Shown: positions 1 through 9,009 of the stretch, in pieces
How the letters are laid out: the number at the start of each line of letters is the position of its first letter
Position numbering within the stretch: position 1 is the first letter of the stretch
Assembly: GCA_013286565.1 (NCBI GenBank)
Contig: JABDFM010000005.1
Location: 19,951 to 83,950 of the forward strand
DNA length: 64,000 nucleotides
Direction of reading: 5' to 3'
DNA from: Bacteroidota bacterium
Lineage (GTDB): Bacteria > Bacteroidota > Bacteroidia > Sphingobacteriales > Sphingobacteriaceae
Program-made: the position numbers and the translations under genes
The notes under the pieces: model-generated
Told to the model about the DNA's origin: nothing
The model's database searches: none
Seen by the model: the letters and a program-made list of their open reading frames with translations, nothing else

Positions 1-1
1 A

Positions 2-256
2 ATACATTTTAGAGGCGAGGTGCATGATATGATGGTTGGCGAAAACCAATCCATCCTACAGGCTGCCTTGCAAAATAACCTGCAATTACCCTATAGCTGC
101 CGTGCCGGGATATGCTCCACCTGTATGGCCAAATGTAAAAGCGGTAAAATAGTAATGGCCGAGAACGATGTGCTTACTGATGATGACCTGGCCAAAGGTT
201 GGATACTCACCTGCACCGGGCACCCGGTGGGTGATGATGTGCTGATTGAATTTTAA
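2..256 (+). CDS. 2Fe-2S ferredoxin-domain protein, C-terminal part (5' end outside window)
   Basis: The frame is open to the left edge, so only the last 84 residues or so are present. They form a plant-type [2Fe-2S] ferredoxin domain: the cluster ligands are seen as Cys-x4-Cys-x2-Cys in SCRAGICSTC, with the fourth Cys in LTCTG near the end. Such a domain at a C-terminus is typical of oxidoreductases that pass electrons from NAD(P)H and flavin to an oxygenase (PaaE-type phenylacetyl-CoA epoxidase reductase and relatives). A PaaE-like reductase is the most likely parent, but the FAD/NAD part is not visible, so the exact family is inference. The internal GTG at 20 is not a start. Confidence 0.8.
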   Translation: MHFRGEVHDMMVGENQSILQAALQNNLQLPYSCRAGICSTCMAKCKSGKIVMAENDVLTDDDLAKGWILTCTGHPVGDDVLIEF

Positions 257-292
257 TGAAACCCCGTCTGAGTAATTCCGGTTAAATTTTAA

Positions 293-325
293 AGAATTGA
301 CAACTTTTTAAAAGTTGTCAATTCT
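293..325. terminator. Bidirectional terminator hairpin between convergent genes
   Basis: A perfect 16-bp inverted repeat (AGAATTGACAACTTTT, one central base, then its complement) sits between the converging ferredoxin and exonuclease III genes. T/A-rich runs follow on both strands, which fits shared termination. Confidence 0.7.
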
Positions 326-333
326 GATTGCCT

Positions 334-1101
334 TTAAAACTCCAGTTCCAGCAAAACAGGACAATGATCCGAGTGCCTGGCCTCGGGTAATATGGCGGCC
401 CTCTTGATGTTATCTTCCAGTTCCTTGCTTGCCACGGCGTAATCAATGCGCCAGCCTAAATTCTTGGCGCGGGAGTTGGCACGGAAGCTCCACCAGGTAT
501 AATTATGCGGCTCCTTGTTTACATGCCTGAAAGTATCCACAAAGCCCGATTCAATAAAATTCTCCATCCACTCACGCTCTTCGGGTAGGAAGCCTGAAGA
601 ATTGGCATTTGATTTAGGGTTGTGAATATCGATTGGGCGGTGACAAATATTATAATCGCCGCAGACAACCAGTTTAGGATATTCTACTTTTAACAGGGTA
701 AGGTATTTACCGAACTCATCCATGAACCGGTACTTGAATATCTGCCTTTCATCACCGCTTGAACCTGAGGGGAAATAAACGCTCATTACAGACACCTCAT
801 CAAAATCAACACGGATATTCCGCCCCTCGCGGTCAAAATCGGCTATACCGCAACCGTATTCAATGTGCTTGGGCAACTGTTTGGTAAATATGGCTGTGCC
901 GCTGTAGCCCTTCTTTTCAGCCGGGAACCAGTAATGCTGATAACCCATCGCATCTACCAAACCGAGGTCGGTCAGCACATCGGGTGTAGCTTTGATCTCC
1001 TGCAGGCAAACCACATCAGCATCAGTAGCCTGCAGCCAGGCCAGCCAATTCTTGCTCATAGCCGAGCGTATTCCGTTAACGTTATAGGTGATGATCTTCA
1101 T
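334..1101 (-). CDS. xthA: Exodeoxyribonuclease III (AP endonuclease)
   Basis: A 255-residue exonuclease III/APE1-family enzyme that cleaves DNA at abasic sites and removes 3' blocking groups in base excision repair in the cytoplasm. The start is MKIITYNVNG, the usual N-terminus. Active-site residues are all visible: Asn7 (YNVNG), metal-binding Glu35 (LQEIK), Tyr109, Asp149/Asn151 (CGDYNI), Asp220 (WRIDY) and the terminal Asp245-His246 pair (HSDHCPV). Length is normal for the ExoA-type branch. It stands alone, convergent with the ferredoxin gene, with an A+T-rich inverted repeat upstream. Confidence 0.96.
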   Translation of the reverse strand: MKIITYNVNGIRSAMSKNWLAWLQATDADVVCLQEIKATPDVLTDLGLVDAMGYQHYWFPAEKKGYSGTAIFTKQLPKHIEYGCGIADFDREGRNIRVDFDEVSVMSVYFPSGSSGDERQIFKYRFMDEFGKYLTLLKVEYPKLVVCGDYNICHRPIDIHNPKSNANSSGFLPEEREWMENFIESGFVDTFRHVNKEPHNYTWWSFRANSRAKNLGWRIDYAVASKELEDNIKRAAILPEARHSDHCPVLLELEF

Positions 1102-1111
1102 GAATGTGATA

Positions 1112-1231
1112 TCGAATTTCGGATTTTCAATTTCGGATTTATAAGAGTAACAATTAATTAATTAAAAAAATTCGAAATCGAAAATTCGAAATTCGAAATA
1201 TGACTCCCCCTTTAGGGGGCCGGGGGGTTAA
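1112..1231. repeat. Intergenic inverted repeat plus CCCCCTTTAGGGGG palindrome
   Basis: Between 1112 and 1199 two imperfect arms built of TTCGAATTTCG-like units face each other around a TTAATTAATT centre. Directly after it (1206-1219) is CCCCCTTTAGGGGG followed by a G-rich run. The G/C palindrome overlaps the stop codon of the cyclophilin gene and supplies its Pro-rich NPPAP tail. This looks like a dispersed repeat unit that reached into a gene end. Confidence 0.55.
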
Positions 1232-1925
1232 GTATCTTATCCAATCTTCTGCACTCTCTTTTGCTCAGCAATTCCACTGTCATAGGCACGTCGGTAAGCG
1301 GGCGGTCACGTTCATCTTTTTTTACGGCGGCAATTCGGTCAACCATATCCAGGCCGAATACTACTTCACCATAAACGGTGTAGGCCTGGTCCAGTTGCGG
1401 TGTACCACCCGTAGATTCATACCATTCCCGTTGCCAGGCGGGGAATTTATGGCCGTTCATTCGTTTTGCTTTTTCCAGCGTATCCAGTTTGCCATCGGTA
1501 AAGCGTTTGCCCTCTACGATATAAAACTGGCAGCCGCTTGATGCTTTCTGCGGATTATCGTCGCGCGCAGCGGCCAATACACCACGTTTGTGGAACAGGC
1601 TGTCCCTAAATTCAGCGGGAACGGTATAGCCCACGTCGCCATTACCTAACTCGGTGCCGGGGGAAGCTTTTTTCGGATCTTTCGAGTCCGGGTCGCCGCC
1701 CTGTATCATAAAATTTTGTATCACCCGGTGGAACAAAGTGCCATTGTAAAAACCTTTTTTGGTCAGCTTGATGAAATTATCCCGATGCTTGGGTGTTTCA
1801 TTATACAGACGGATAATGCATTCGCCATAGCTGGTTTTGATACGTACATACTGGTTTTTTGGCCCTTTGGCAAAGGCAAAACTAACGCTGAGCAGTATTA
1901 GGGTAAGGGTAAAGAGTTTTTTCAT
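1212..1925 (-). CDS. Secreted cyclophilin-type peptidyl-prolyl isomerase
   Basis: A 237-residue protein with a Sec signal peptide (residues 1-19, cleavage after FAFA). The cyclophilin core starts near residue 25 and contains FHRVIQNFMIQGGDP, where His66, Arg67 and Gln75 match the cyclophilin active site. It should catalyse cis-trans isomerisation of proline bonds in periplasmic proteins. The insert between the QGGDP motif and the C-terminus, with KRMNGHKFPAW, is longer than in E. coli PpiA, as is common in Bacteroidota cyclophilins. The last residues (NPPAP) are encoded by a G/C-rich repeat and are probably not part of the fold. Confidence 0.92.
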   Translation of the reverse strand: MKKLFTLTLILLSVSFAFAKGPKNQYVRIKTSYGECIIRLYNETPKHRDNFIKLTKKGFYNGTLFHRVIQNFMIQGGDPDSKDPKKASPGTELGNGDVGYTVPAEFRDSLFHKRGVLAAARDDNPQKASSGCQFYIVEGKRFTDGKLDTLEKAKRMNGHKFPAWQREWYESTGGTPQLDQAYTVYGEVVFGLDMVDRIAAVKKDERDRPLTDVPMTVELLSKRECRRLDKILNPPAP

Positions 1926-1936
1926 TCTTTATTTTT

Positions 1937-2067
1937 GTTGAAAAGTTGGAAGGTTTGAACGTTGAAAGGTTTTGTAAATTCCTGTTTATTGCGCTTTAAA
2001 GTTATAAGATTCATTACCGATAATGCAACATTACAACTTTTCAACGTTCAAACCTTACAACAATCTT
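1937..2067. repeat. Intergenic palindromic repeat
   Basis: Arms of about 35 bp face each other: AGGTTTGAACGTTGAAAGG at 1951-1969 and its near-complement AACTTTTCAACGTTCAAACC at 2035-2054, with further matching GTTG/CAAC flanks. About 50 bp of non-coding sequence separates them. The structure is that of a MITE-like or REP-like unit and fills the gap between the cyclophilin gene and the next gene. Confidence 0.55.
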
Positions 2068-2073
2068 CCCCCA

Positions 2074-2412
2074 TCACATCGACTCAAAATAATCAATCAT
2101 TAATGATTTTATCACCATCTCCTGCTCCAGTAAGGTGTAATTGGGGATCACTTTAACCAGTTTCCAATGCGGCCAGCCATCCTGGTCGAGCCCTTCCAGT
2201 TCATAAAAACCCATCTGGCTAAACAGTTTGCAGTTGGCGATGTGCATCAATTCTTCCTTCTGGCGCTTGCTGAATTTCCGGGGGCCTTGCCCCAGTTCCT
2301 GAACGCCTATCAGAAATAGCATCACCTTAATATCGGGTACATCGGTGTCAAAATCTGCCGATATACGTTGCTGTAAAGCAGCCCATTTTAAATTTACTTC
2401 AGCAGGTTTCAT
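2074..2412 (-). CDS. Conserved hypothetical protein
   Basis: I do not recognise a named family. The start is placed at MKPAEVNLKW (2412), because residues encoded further upstream look random and a -7 promoter element lies immediately before this ATG. The protein is then 112 residues, soluble and slightly charged, with no signal peptide or membrane segment. The sequence has a globular, mostly helical character (LKWAALQQRISADF, KRQKEELMHIANCKLF) and an aromatic segment GWPHWKLV. It is divergent from the His/Cys-rich small gene on the other strand. Confidence 0.6.
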   Translation of the reverse strand: MKPAEVNLKWAALQQRISADFDTDVPDIKVMLFLIGVQELGQGPRKFSKRQKEELMHIANCKLFSQMGFYELEGLDQDGWPHWKLVKVIPNYTLLEQEMVIKSLMIDYFESM

Positions 2413-2416
2413 TCGC

Positions 2417-2424
2417 CAAAGATA
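2417..2424 (-). promoter_or_regulatory. -7 promoter element (TATCTTTG)
   Basis: TATCTTTG matches the Bacteroidota sigma-A -7 consensus TAnnTTTG and ends five bases before the ATG at 2412. It therefore argues for that start, with a very short leader or none. No clear -33 TTG is seen. Confidence 0.4.
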
Positions 2425-2511
2425 CATCGCCTTTGTAATTAAAAGAACCCCGGCTGTGTTGTTTACAACGACATTGTTACTCTTGGATGACGTTTTGCAA
2501 TCCGATTTCAC

Positions 2512-2519
2512 TACTTTTG
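2512..2519 (+). promoter_or_regulatory. -7 promoter element (TACTTTTG)
   Basis: TACTTTTG matches TAnnTTTG and would start transcription near 2525, ahead of the His/Cys-rich small gene. It lies inside the longest open frame of that gene, which argues against the ATG at 2487. The -33 box is not convincing. Confidence 0.4.
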
Positions 2520-2564
2520 CAAACTAAAGCCTTTGCGGCTTGTTATGGTTATAGTATTTGGATT

Positions 2565-2882
2565 TTGAAAAAAAGTAAGCGCCATATCATTTACACCTGG
2601 ATCATCCTGATCTGCTTTGTTGCAGGGCAGACCATGGTGAGCGCCCACCAGCACCACACCAGGTTTGTTGCGAATAATATCCATCATACAGCTCAAAATC
2701 AACAAACGGTAACAGAAAAATGCCAGTTATGCGATGCCATGCACCATAACAGTATGCTGCTAACCGATCATCAATACTTTACACCCGCCGTTGCGGCTGT
2801 TCATTTTTACACACCTGGGCAATATGATTTTGTAAGCATCGCCCTCATCCTGTCTTCTGGACGCGCTCCTCCTCTTTCATAA
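2565..2882 (+). CDS. Small secreted His/Cys-rich protein preceding a TonB receptor
   Basis: About 105 residues from a TTG at 2565; the frame is open from ATG 2487 but a promoter element at 2512 makes that start unlikely. A hydrophobic signal segment (IIYTWIILICFVAG) is followed by a His-rich stretch (SAHQHHTRFVANNIHH), a CQLCDAMHHN motif and a C-terminal SGRAPPLS. The closing R-x-PP resembles DUF2946-type small periplasmic proteins, often found beside metal-uptake or metal-resistance genes. The His and Cys clusters suggest metal binding. It lies 70 bp upstream of a TonB-dependent receptor in the same direction, so both probably form one unit. The metal role is inference. Confidence 0.6.
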   Translation: MKKSKRHIIYTWIILICFVAGQTMVSAHQHHTRFVANNIHHTAQNQQTVTEKCQLCDAMHHNSMLLTDHQYFTPAVAAVHFYTPGQYDFVSIALILSSGRAPPLS

Positions 2883-2951
2883 TAATTTCGATTATTTAAT
2901 TAACTGTTGCTTACCCTGGCAACCTAATTGTTCACAACAAATTATTTTATT

Positions 2952-5483
2952 ATGAAATTGAAGCTATTGTATTGCTTTTTATTGCTCTTTATAAATTTTC
3001 CAATATTCTCAAACGCGGTAACTATTAAATATACAACCGATGATCTTACGTCAACTTTAACCGGAACGATCACGGATAAAGCCGATGGTAAAACCATACC
3101 CGGTGCATCTATTTCAATCCCTGATCTACGGGTTGGGGCCGTCTCTGATGCGAACGGAAAATACAGCATACCCAATTTACCAAAGGGGGTTTATCTGGTA
3201 CAGGTGAGCTTTGTTGGATATGCTACCTTTAACCAAAAGGTTGATTTTTCAAAAACCAATCAATTAAATGTTCAACTGCAAACCTCATCAATTGAAGCAG
3301 GCGAGGTAGTTATTACAGGCGTTAGCAGGGCCACTGAGATAAAGCGTGACCCGGTGCCAATGGCGGCGGTAAGTAAAACTTATATCGATCAGCATTCCGC
3401 TTCTACTAACGTAATTGATGAAATAGCCAACCTACCGGGCATAAGCGCGGTAACCACCGGCCCGAATGTTTCCAAGCCTTTTATACATGGTTTGGGCTAT
3501 AACAGGGTAGTTACAGCCGAGGATGGCATACGCCAGGAAGGCCAGCAATGGGGTGACGAGCATGGGATAGAAGTAGACCAGAACTCTATCGACCGCGTTG
3601 AAGTGATCAAAGGTCCGGCGAGTTTAAGCTACGGATCAGACGCTATTGGTGGTGTCGTTAACCTGATCACCCCACCACCCGTGCCTGATGGCAAAATATT
3701 AGGCTCTTTTACAGGCAATTATGGTACCAATAATGGGCTATTAAGCAGTTCGTTCCGCCTGCAGGGGAATAACAATGGGTTCGTATGGGGAACCATTGTA
3801 TCGGCAAAGGAAGCTAAAGATTACCAGAATCAGCATGATGGCAGGGTTTATGGTACTGGTTTCCAGGAGAAAGACGCAAGGGTAATGATTGGTTTAAATA
3901 AAACATGGGGATATTCCTACCTGAACGCGTCCATATTTGATGATCTGCAGGAAATACCTGACGGCAGCCGCGATTCGTTAACCCGTAAATTTACCCGGCA
4001 AATTACCGAGGCAGATACCTACCGCCCTATCGTGCCTGAATCCGTACTAAATTCATACGGCATCACGCCTTTGCATCAGCACGTTCAGCTTTATCGTATT
4101 TATGATAACAGCAACTTTACTTTGGGCAGCGGTAACCTGATCGTTAACCTGGGCTACGAATATAGCCACCGGCGGGAATATACACATCCCGAAGATCAGG
4201 GTGTTGCCGGTTTAAATTTACACCTGAGTACTTATACTTATGATGTGAAGTATAACTTCCTTGTAGGGAACGATTTTGAAACCACTTTCGGCGTTAATGG
4301 TCAGTATCAAAATAACACCATAGGGGATGCTACTGTTTTCCCGATACCGGCTTACCATCAATTTGATATCGGGCCTTTCTTTGTTATCAAAAAGAGTTTT
4401 GGAAAATTAGACCTTTCAGGCGGCGCACGATATGATGTCCGTTCGTTTAGCGGCCAGGCTGCTTATATTGATACATCTGGTAAATATCCGCAATTATATA
4501 CACCCGGTAACGCGGCTACGCCACCAACTGTTATTCAGCAGTTCAGCGCGCTTAACAAAACCTTTTCAGGAGCTACCGGCAGCCTGGGGGCTACCTACAA
4601 TTTTTCAGATGCATTTCTGTTAAAAGGAAACATTGCACGCGGTTTCAGGGCGCCAAGTATTGCCGAACTATCTGCCAATGGCGCCGATCCGGGTTCACAG
4701 ATATACCATGTAGGCAACAGCGACTTTAAGCCCGAATTTAGCGTACAGGGCGATATCGGGGCTTTCCTTACTTTACATAATGTTACGGCCAGTATAGAGG
4801 TTTTCGATAACAACATACAGAACTATATTTTCCAGGAACAGATACTGGACGCACAAGGAAACCCTGAACGTGTAAATCCTGATGGTTCTCCAAACCCGAC
4901 CGGACCATACGCTAAGTTTAAATACGTGCAAGGCAAGGCGCGCATAGATGGCGGCGAGATTAACCTGGATTTCCACCCGGTTTCGTGGCTGCATTTCGAA
5001 AACTCTTTAAGCCTAACTTATGGTACTAATTTAGGAACAGGTGGGAAAGTGCCCGACAGCCTGAAATATTTGCCCTTCATCCCGCCGCTGCATACCCATT
5101 CTGAGTTGCGTGGTACTTTTGCCAAAGGATTTGGCATTTTCAGAAATACCTATGCCTTTGCCGGGTTTGATCATTACGATGCGCAGGACAAGTTTTTCGC
5201 TGCTTATGGAACAGAAACTTATACCGGGGGATATAATTTGATAAGTGCAGGTATTGGCGGTAACATCGTAAACGCTGCCGGAACGCCGATTTTGAAACTG
5301 TTTATCGAGGGTACCAACCTGGGTAATGTAAATTACCAGTCGAACATGAGCAGGCTGAAATATTTTGATAACCCGACAGTACCTGCCGGAATACAGCCGG
5401 GCATCTTTAACATGGGTCGTAATATCAGCTTTAAAGTGGTGGTGCCGTTTGATCTGTCGCCGCATACTGCGAAGGCGATATAA
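2952..5483 (+). CDS. TonB-dependent outer-membrane receptor with CarboxypepD_reg-like N-domain
   Basis: 843 residues from ATG 2952, chosen because MKLKLLYCFLLLFINF is a proper signal peptide. A carboxypeptidase-regulatory-like beta domain (about residues 40-125) is followed by a plug domain (about 135-245, with NLPGISAVTT and DRVEVIKGPASLSYGS) and a 22-strand barrel to the C-terminus. The plug loop contains GQQWGDEHGIEVD, rich in acidic and His residues. It imports a ligand across the outer membrane using TonB energy. Substrate is not visible; the upstream His/Cys-rich protein and acidic/His loop suggest a metal or metal complex, which is inference only. Confidence 0.9.
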   Translation: MKLKLLYCFLLLFINFPIFSNAVTIKYTTDDLTSTLTGTITDKADGKTIPGASISIPDLRVGAVSDANGKYSIPNLPKGVYLVQVSFVGYATFNQKVDFSKTNQLNVQLQTSSIEAGEVVITGVSRATEIKRDPVPMAAVSKTYIDQHSASTNVIDEIANLPGISAVTTGPNVSKPFIHGLGYNRVVTAEDGIRQEGQQWGDEHGIEVDQNSIDRVEVIKGPASLSYGSDAIGGVVNLITPPPVPDGKILGSFTGNYGTNNGLLSSSFRLQGNNNGFVWGTIVSAKEAKDYQNQHDGRVYGTGFQEKDARVMIGLNKTWGYSYLNASIFDDLQEIPDGSRDSLTRKFTRQITEADTYRPIVPESVLNSYGITPLHQHVQLYRIYDNSNFTLGSGNLIVNLGYEYSHRREYTHPEDQGVAGLNLHLSTYTYDVKYNFLVGNDFETTFGVNGQYQNNTIGDATVFPIPAYHQFDIGPFFVIKKSFGKLDLSGGARYDVRSFSGQAAYIDTSGKYPQLYTPGNAATPPTVIQQFSALNKTFSGATGSLGATYNFSDAFLLKGNIARGFRAPSIAELSANGADPGSQIYHVGNSDFKPEFSVQGDIGAFLTLHNVTASIEVFDNNIQNYIFQEQILDAQGNPERVNPDGSPNPTGPYAKFKYVQGKARIDGGEINLDFHPVSWLHFENSLSLTYGTNLGTGGKVPDSLKYLPFIPPLHTHSELRGTFAKGFGIFRNTYAFAGFDHYDAQDKFFAAYGTETYTGGYNLISAGIGGNIVNAAGTPILKLFIEGTNLGNVNYQSNMSRLKYFDNPTVPAGIQPGIFNMGRNISFKVVVPFDLSPHTAKAI

Positions 5484-5557
5484 TGGTCTGAACCATGATT
5501 TTTTCACCTATTGTTTGTTTCAAAGGTGTTCAAAGAGGCTACGCCGTTTTTAGGATT

Positions 5558-5601
5558 AAAGGATTGCCTTGATTTGAATAAAATCAGGGCAATCCTTTTA
5601 T
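5558..5601 (+). terminator. Intrinsic terminator after TonB receptor
   Basis: An 18-bp stem (AAAGGATTGCCTTGATTT against AAATCAGGGCAATCCTTT, one G-T pair) with a 5-nt loop, followed by TTTTA. It lies about 75 bp after the receptor stop. Confidence 0.8.
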
Positions 5602-5712
5602 GCCATTTTCTGCGGGTCAGTAACTCCTCGGCTTCAATATTTACCAGATTAATGTAAAACAGAAATACTTATCTTTATCAGTATGTCATTGTAATTGATC
5701 AGCCTAATAACT

Positions 5713-7875
5713 ATGAAAAATAGACTTTCTGCTTATTTGCTATGTGGTTTTTTTATGGTGATGCTGTTTGGTACAGCAAATGCACAAACAAAAAAGAAGC
5801 AGACAACTGAGGCGAAGATCGACGCGATCATTAAAGAGCTCACACTGGAAGAAAAGATAGATATGCTGCATGCTAACGGCATATTTAGCTCGGCAGGGGT
5901 TGAGCGGCTGGGCATACCCGAACTGATGACTGATGATGGCCCGCTGGGTGTGCGTGAGGATGTGAAACCGGGCTGGGGATCGGCAAATCTAACTACCGAT
6001 TCCGCTACTTTTTTCCCTAATGGCTCGGCCCTGGCAGCTACATGGAACCCGGAACTGGCATATCGTTATGGCCATGATATGGGCGAAGAAGCAAGGGCGC
6101 GCAAAAAATATATCATGCTGGCACCGGCGTTCAATATTGCACGTACACCGCTGTGCGGTAGAACTTATGAATATTATTCCGAAGATCCGTTTTTAAATGC
6201 CCGCCTTGCCGTACAATCGGTAAAAGGGATACAAAGCCAGCATATCGCAGCTTGTGTAAAACATTTTGCCGCAAACAACCAGGAAGTTGAGCGGGACCGT
6301 ATTAGCGTGGATGTGGATGAACGCGCGCTGCGCGAGATCTATCTGCCTGCTTTTAAAGCCGCGATAACCGAAGGCAATGCCTGGACCATCATGTCGGCCT
6401 ATAACAAGCTGCGTGGGGTATATTGTTCTGAAAACGACTACCTGCTCAATAAAATATTAAAAGGCGAGTGGAAATTCAAAGGCGTTGTGATCAGCGATTG
6501 GGGTGGTACCCATAGTACGGTTAATGCTGCAAATCATGGGCTCGACCTGGAAATGGGTTCGCCACTGCCTTATAACACCTATTATTTTGCGGATAAACTG
6601 CTTGATTCGGTAAAAGCCGGAAAGGTGACTGTGAAAGTGATCGATGATAAGGTACGCCGCATTTTATGGGTAATGTACCATACCTCATTAAGCGATAACC
6701 CGCCTGCTGGAAAAATGAACACCCCCGAGCACAGCAAAACGGTTTATGATATCGCGTCTGAATCCATTGTTCTGCTAAAAAATGCCCGGCATTTGCTGCC
6801 TTTAAATACCTCATCCATCAAAAGCATCGCGGTGATTGGTGATAATGCAACGCGTACTTTTCACTTGGGTGGATTTGGCGCAGGGGTGAAAGCAAAATAC
6901 GAGGTAACTGCTTTAGTCGGTTTGCGGAAAAGGCTGGCTAACGAGATAAAGATGTATTATGCACAAGGCTATTCGGGAGTTTACAGGCCATTGCGCAGGG
7001 ATGCAGGTAAAACTACTAAAGCGGATTCAGCTATGCTTCAACAGGCTATTTTTACAGCCAAAAGCTCGGATATGGCAATCTTGTTTATAGGAGGTAACCG
7101 CGATTATGAGAGTGAAAGCCGCGACCGTAAGGACCTGAGCCTGCCATTTGGCGAACAAGCGTTGGTGGATGCCGTAACTGCTGCTAATCCTAAAACCATT
7201 GTGGTTGTAGTTGGCGGGGCACCTTATGATATCGGCAAGATCAAAAAGAACAATCAAACTATTGTATGGTCGTGGTATAACGGTTCTGAAAATGGAAATG
7301 CCCTGGCCGATGTGCTAACCGGCAAGGTTAACCCATCTGGCAAGCTGCCCTTTACTTTTCCTGCTGATCTGAAAGACTCTCCCGCACATGCTTTAGACGC
7401 TTACCCCGGAGAAAATTTAAAAGTAGATTACAAAGAAGGAATATTAGTAGGATACCGCTGGTTTGATACCAAAAAGATCGAGCCGCTTTATTGTTTCGGT
7501 TATGGCCTTTCCTATACCGATTATCAGTATTCTGGTTTAAAAACCAGTAAAAAAAGCTATCAGCCTTCCGATAATATCGCAATCACAGTTAAAGTAAAAA
7601 ACACGGGTAAATATGCAGGTAAGGAAACGGTTCAGCTTTATGTTAGTAAAGAAAAATCAGTCGTAGACCGTGCCGAAAAGGAATTGAAAGCATTCAAAAA
7701 AGTAATGATCGCCCCAGGCGAAACTATTGACGTGCGCCTGAGTATCCCGGTTAAGGATCTGGCCTATTATGATGTAAAAACAAGTAAATGGGTGGTTGAA
7801 CCCGGCACCTACAAATTACTTGCCGGTACATCATCAAGGGATATTAAGGAAACAGCCACTATCATCGTAAATTAA
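5713..7875 (+). CDS. Secreted glycoside hydrolase family 3 beta-glycosidase
   Basis: 720 residues from ATG 5713, giving signal peptide MKNRLSAYLLCGFFMVMLFGTANA. GH3 N-terminal barrel (about 35-340) shows KHFAANNQ (183-190) and the nucleophile Asp262 in GVVISDWGG. The C-terminal alpha/beta sandwich carries the YESESRDRKDLSLP segment that holds the acid/base Glu. A fibronectin-III-like domain closes the protein (from about 610). It removes terminal sugars, most often beta-glucose or beta-xylose, in the periplasm or outer membrane. Monocistronic: a terminator lies before it and the next gene is convergent. Exact substrate cannot be read from sequence. Confidence 0.93.
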   Translation: MKNRLSAYLLCGFFMVMLFGTANAQTKKKQTTEAKIDAIIKELTLEEKIDMLHANGIFSSAGVERLGIPELMTDDGPLGVREDVKPGWGSANLTTDSATFFPNGSALAATWNPELAYRYGHDMGEEARARKKYIMLAPAFNIARTPLCGRTYEYYSEDPFLNARLAVQSVKGIQSQHIAACVKHFAANNQEVERDRISVDVDERALREIYLPAFKAAITEGNAWTIMSAYNKLRGVYCSENDYLLNKILKGEWKFKGVVISDWGGTHSTVNAANHGLDLEMGSPLPYNTYYFADKLLDSVKAGKVTVKVIDDKVRRILWVMYHTSLSDNPPAGKMNTPEHSKTVYDIASESIVLLKNARHLLPLNTSSIKSIAVIGDNATRTFHLGGFGAGVKAKYEVTALVGLRKRLANEIKMYYAQGYSGVYRPLRRDAGKTTKADSAMLQQAIFTAKSSDMAILFIGGNRDYESESRDRKDLSLPFGEQALVDAVTAANPKTIVVVVGGAPYDIGKIKKNNQTIVWSWYNGSENGNALADVLTGKVNPSGKLPFTFPADLKDSPAHALDAYPGENLKVDYKEGILVGYRWFDTKKIEPLYCFGYGLSYTDYQYSGLKTSKKSYQPSDNIAITVKVKNTGKYAGKETVQLYVSKEKSVVDRAEKELKAFKKVMIAPGETIDVRLSIPVKDLAYYDVKTSKWVVEPGTYKLLAGTSSRDIKETATIIVN

Positions 7876-7931
7876 TAAGGCTTGCGATCATTGTACCGTA
7901 GCCGAGATCGCTCCTATGTGTTAACCCGATT

Positions 7932-8117
7932 TTAAATTTCCACATTTTTGGCAAGTGTTTTAAATCTCACGCCGTTTGCTTGTACAACGGTAATCGATAC
8001 GTGTCCACTCTTACCGGTTTTGATATCCTGTACAATACCGGATTTTCCAATATGGGTGCCGCCAATCACTTTGCAGGTGACCCCGTCCCTTAATTTGCCT
8101 GGTAATATAGTAGTCAT
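7932..8117 (-). CDS. Small KOW-motif protein
   Basis: 61 residues that are essentially one KOW motif: KVIGGTHIGKSGIVQDIKTG resembles the nucleic-acid-binding loop of ribosomal protein L24 and NusG C-terminal domains. No signal peptide. It is too short for L24 and lies far from any ribosomal operon, so it is a stand-alone KOW protein of unknown role, possibly RNA binding. It converges with the GH3 gene. Confidence 0.6.
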   Translation of the reverse strand: MTTILPGKLRDGVTCKVIGGTHIGKSGIVQDIKTGKSGHVSITVVQANGVRFKTLAKNVEI

Positions 8118-8172
8118 TTAGCCTTTTTTTATTAATAGTACGCTATATTGTCTTTTATCAGAGATTTTTCTC

Positions 8173-8733
8173 TCATTGTTTCAAGTACCGAAGCGCAACA
8201 CTCCCCGACTTAAAAAACGTTGACTCAACCAACTTTAGTCGCAATTTCTCTTGCAGGTTGATACCTTCAAACAACCGTCTCCCTTCTCCTATAACTATCG
8301 GGTGAACCACAAAACGATATTCGTCAATCAAGCCAAGCTCTGCAAGTTGTGTAGGAATGGCTACACCACCGGTTAAAATATTTTTGCCTTGCTCTTGTTT
8401 CAATTTAAGTACTTCGCCCTGAATGTCCGTACGAACAATTTTCGTTTTTTCCTCTTCTGCGCTGTCTAATGATTGTGAGAACACAATAATTTTGTTGACG
8501 GCGTCAAATGCCTGCGCAAATTCGTAATCCTCATTTCTATCCCCGGAGGGATCTTTCGCTACGTCGGGCCAATAAGGAACCATCAATTGATAAGTTTTAC
8601 GCCCGTAGAGGAATGTGTCGGCATCCCGCGTAAGTTGTATAAAATACTCCATCGTTGCTTCATCGGGAAAGAATTTGGTATGGTCGCAGCAACCATCTAA
8701 GGTCGTGTTGATTGCGTAAATTAATTTTCTCAT
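8173..8733 (-). CDS. Dihydrofolate reductase-like (RibD C-terminal domain) protein
   Basis: 186 residues from the ATG at 8733 (MRKLIYAINTTLDG); the frame runs further upstream but without similarity. The N-terminal strand with TTLDG, the FLYGRKTYQLM segment and the late GGVAIPTQLAELGLIDEYRF and HPIVIGEGRRLF motifs are typical of the YyaP/RibD-C family of NADPH-dependent reductases. Physiological substrate is unknown for most of these. No operon partner. Confidence 0.85.
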   Translation of the reverse strand: MRKLIYAINTTLDGCCDHTKFFPDEATMEYFIQLTRDADTFLYGRKTYQLMVPYWPDVAKDPSGDRNEDYEFAQAFDAVNKIIVFSQSLDSAEEEKTKIVRTDIQGEVLKLKQEQGKNILTGGVAIPTQLAELGLIDEYRFVVHPIVIGEGRRLFEGINLQEKLRLKLVESTFFKSGSVALRYLKQ

Positions 8734-9009
8734 TAGATTGGTTTTTTCTAATACATTTTGCTGAGATAAAGATAAAAAAAAGACTCTTAGCACTAAGGGC
8801 GATCCGCGACAAAAAAGGGGCGTTTAAGCCAAAAGGCTATAGTCTCACCTAAAGTGATAAATCAGTCTCGAGAAAAGAGAAAATCACTGTCATCAGAAAG
8901 AAATCATTTTTTCGGTACTACTGAATCACCTGCGGTACCTACGAAAAACATGGGTCGAAACAAAACATGGAAAAAAATGATTGTATCAGCCTTAAAAGCA
9001 ATAGACAGG

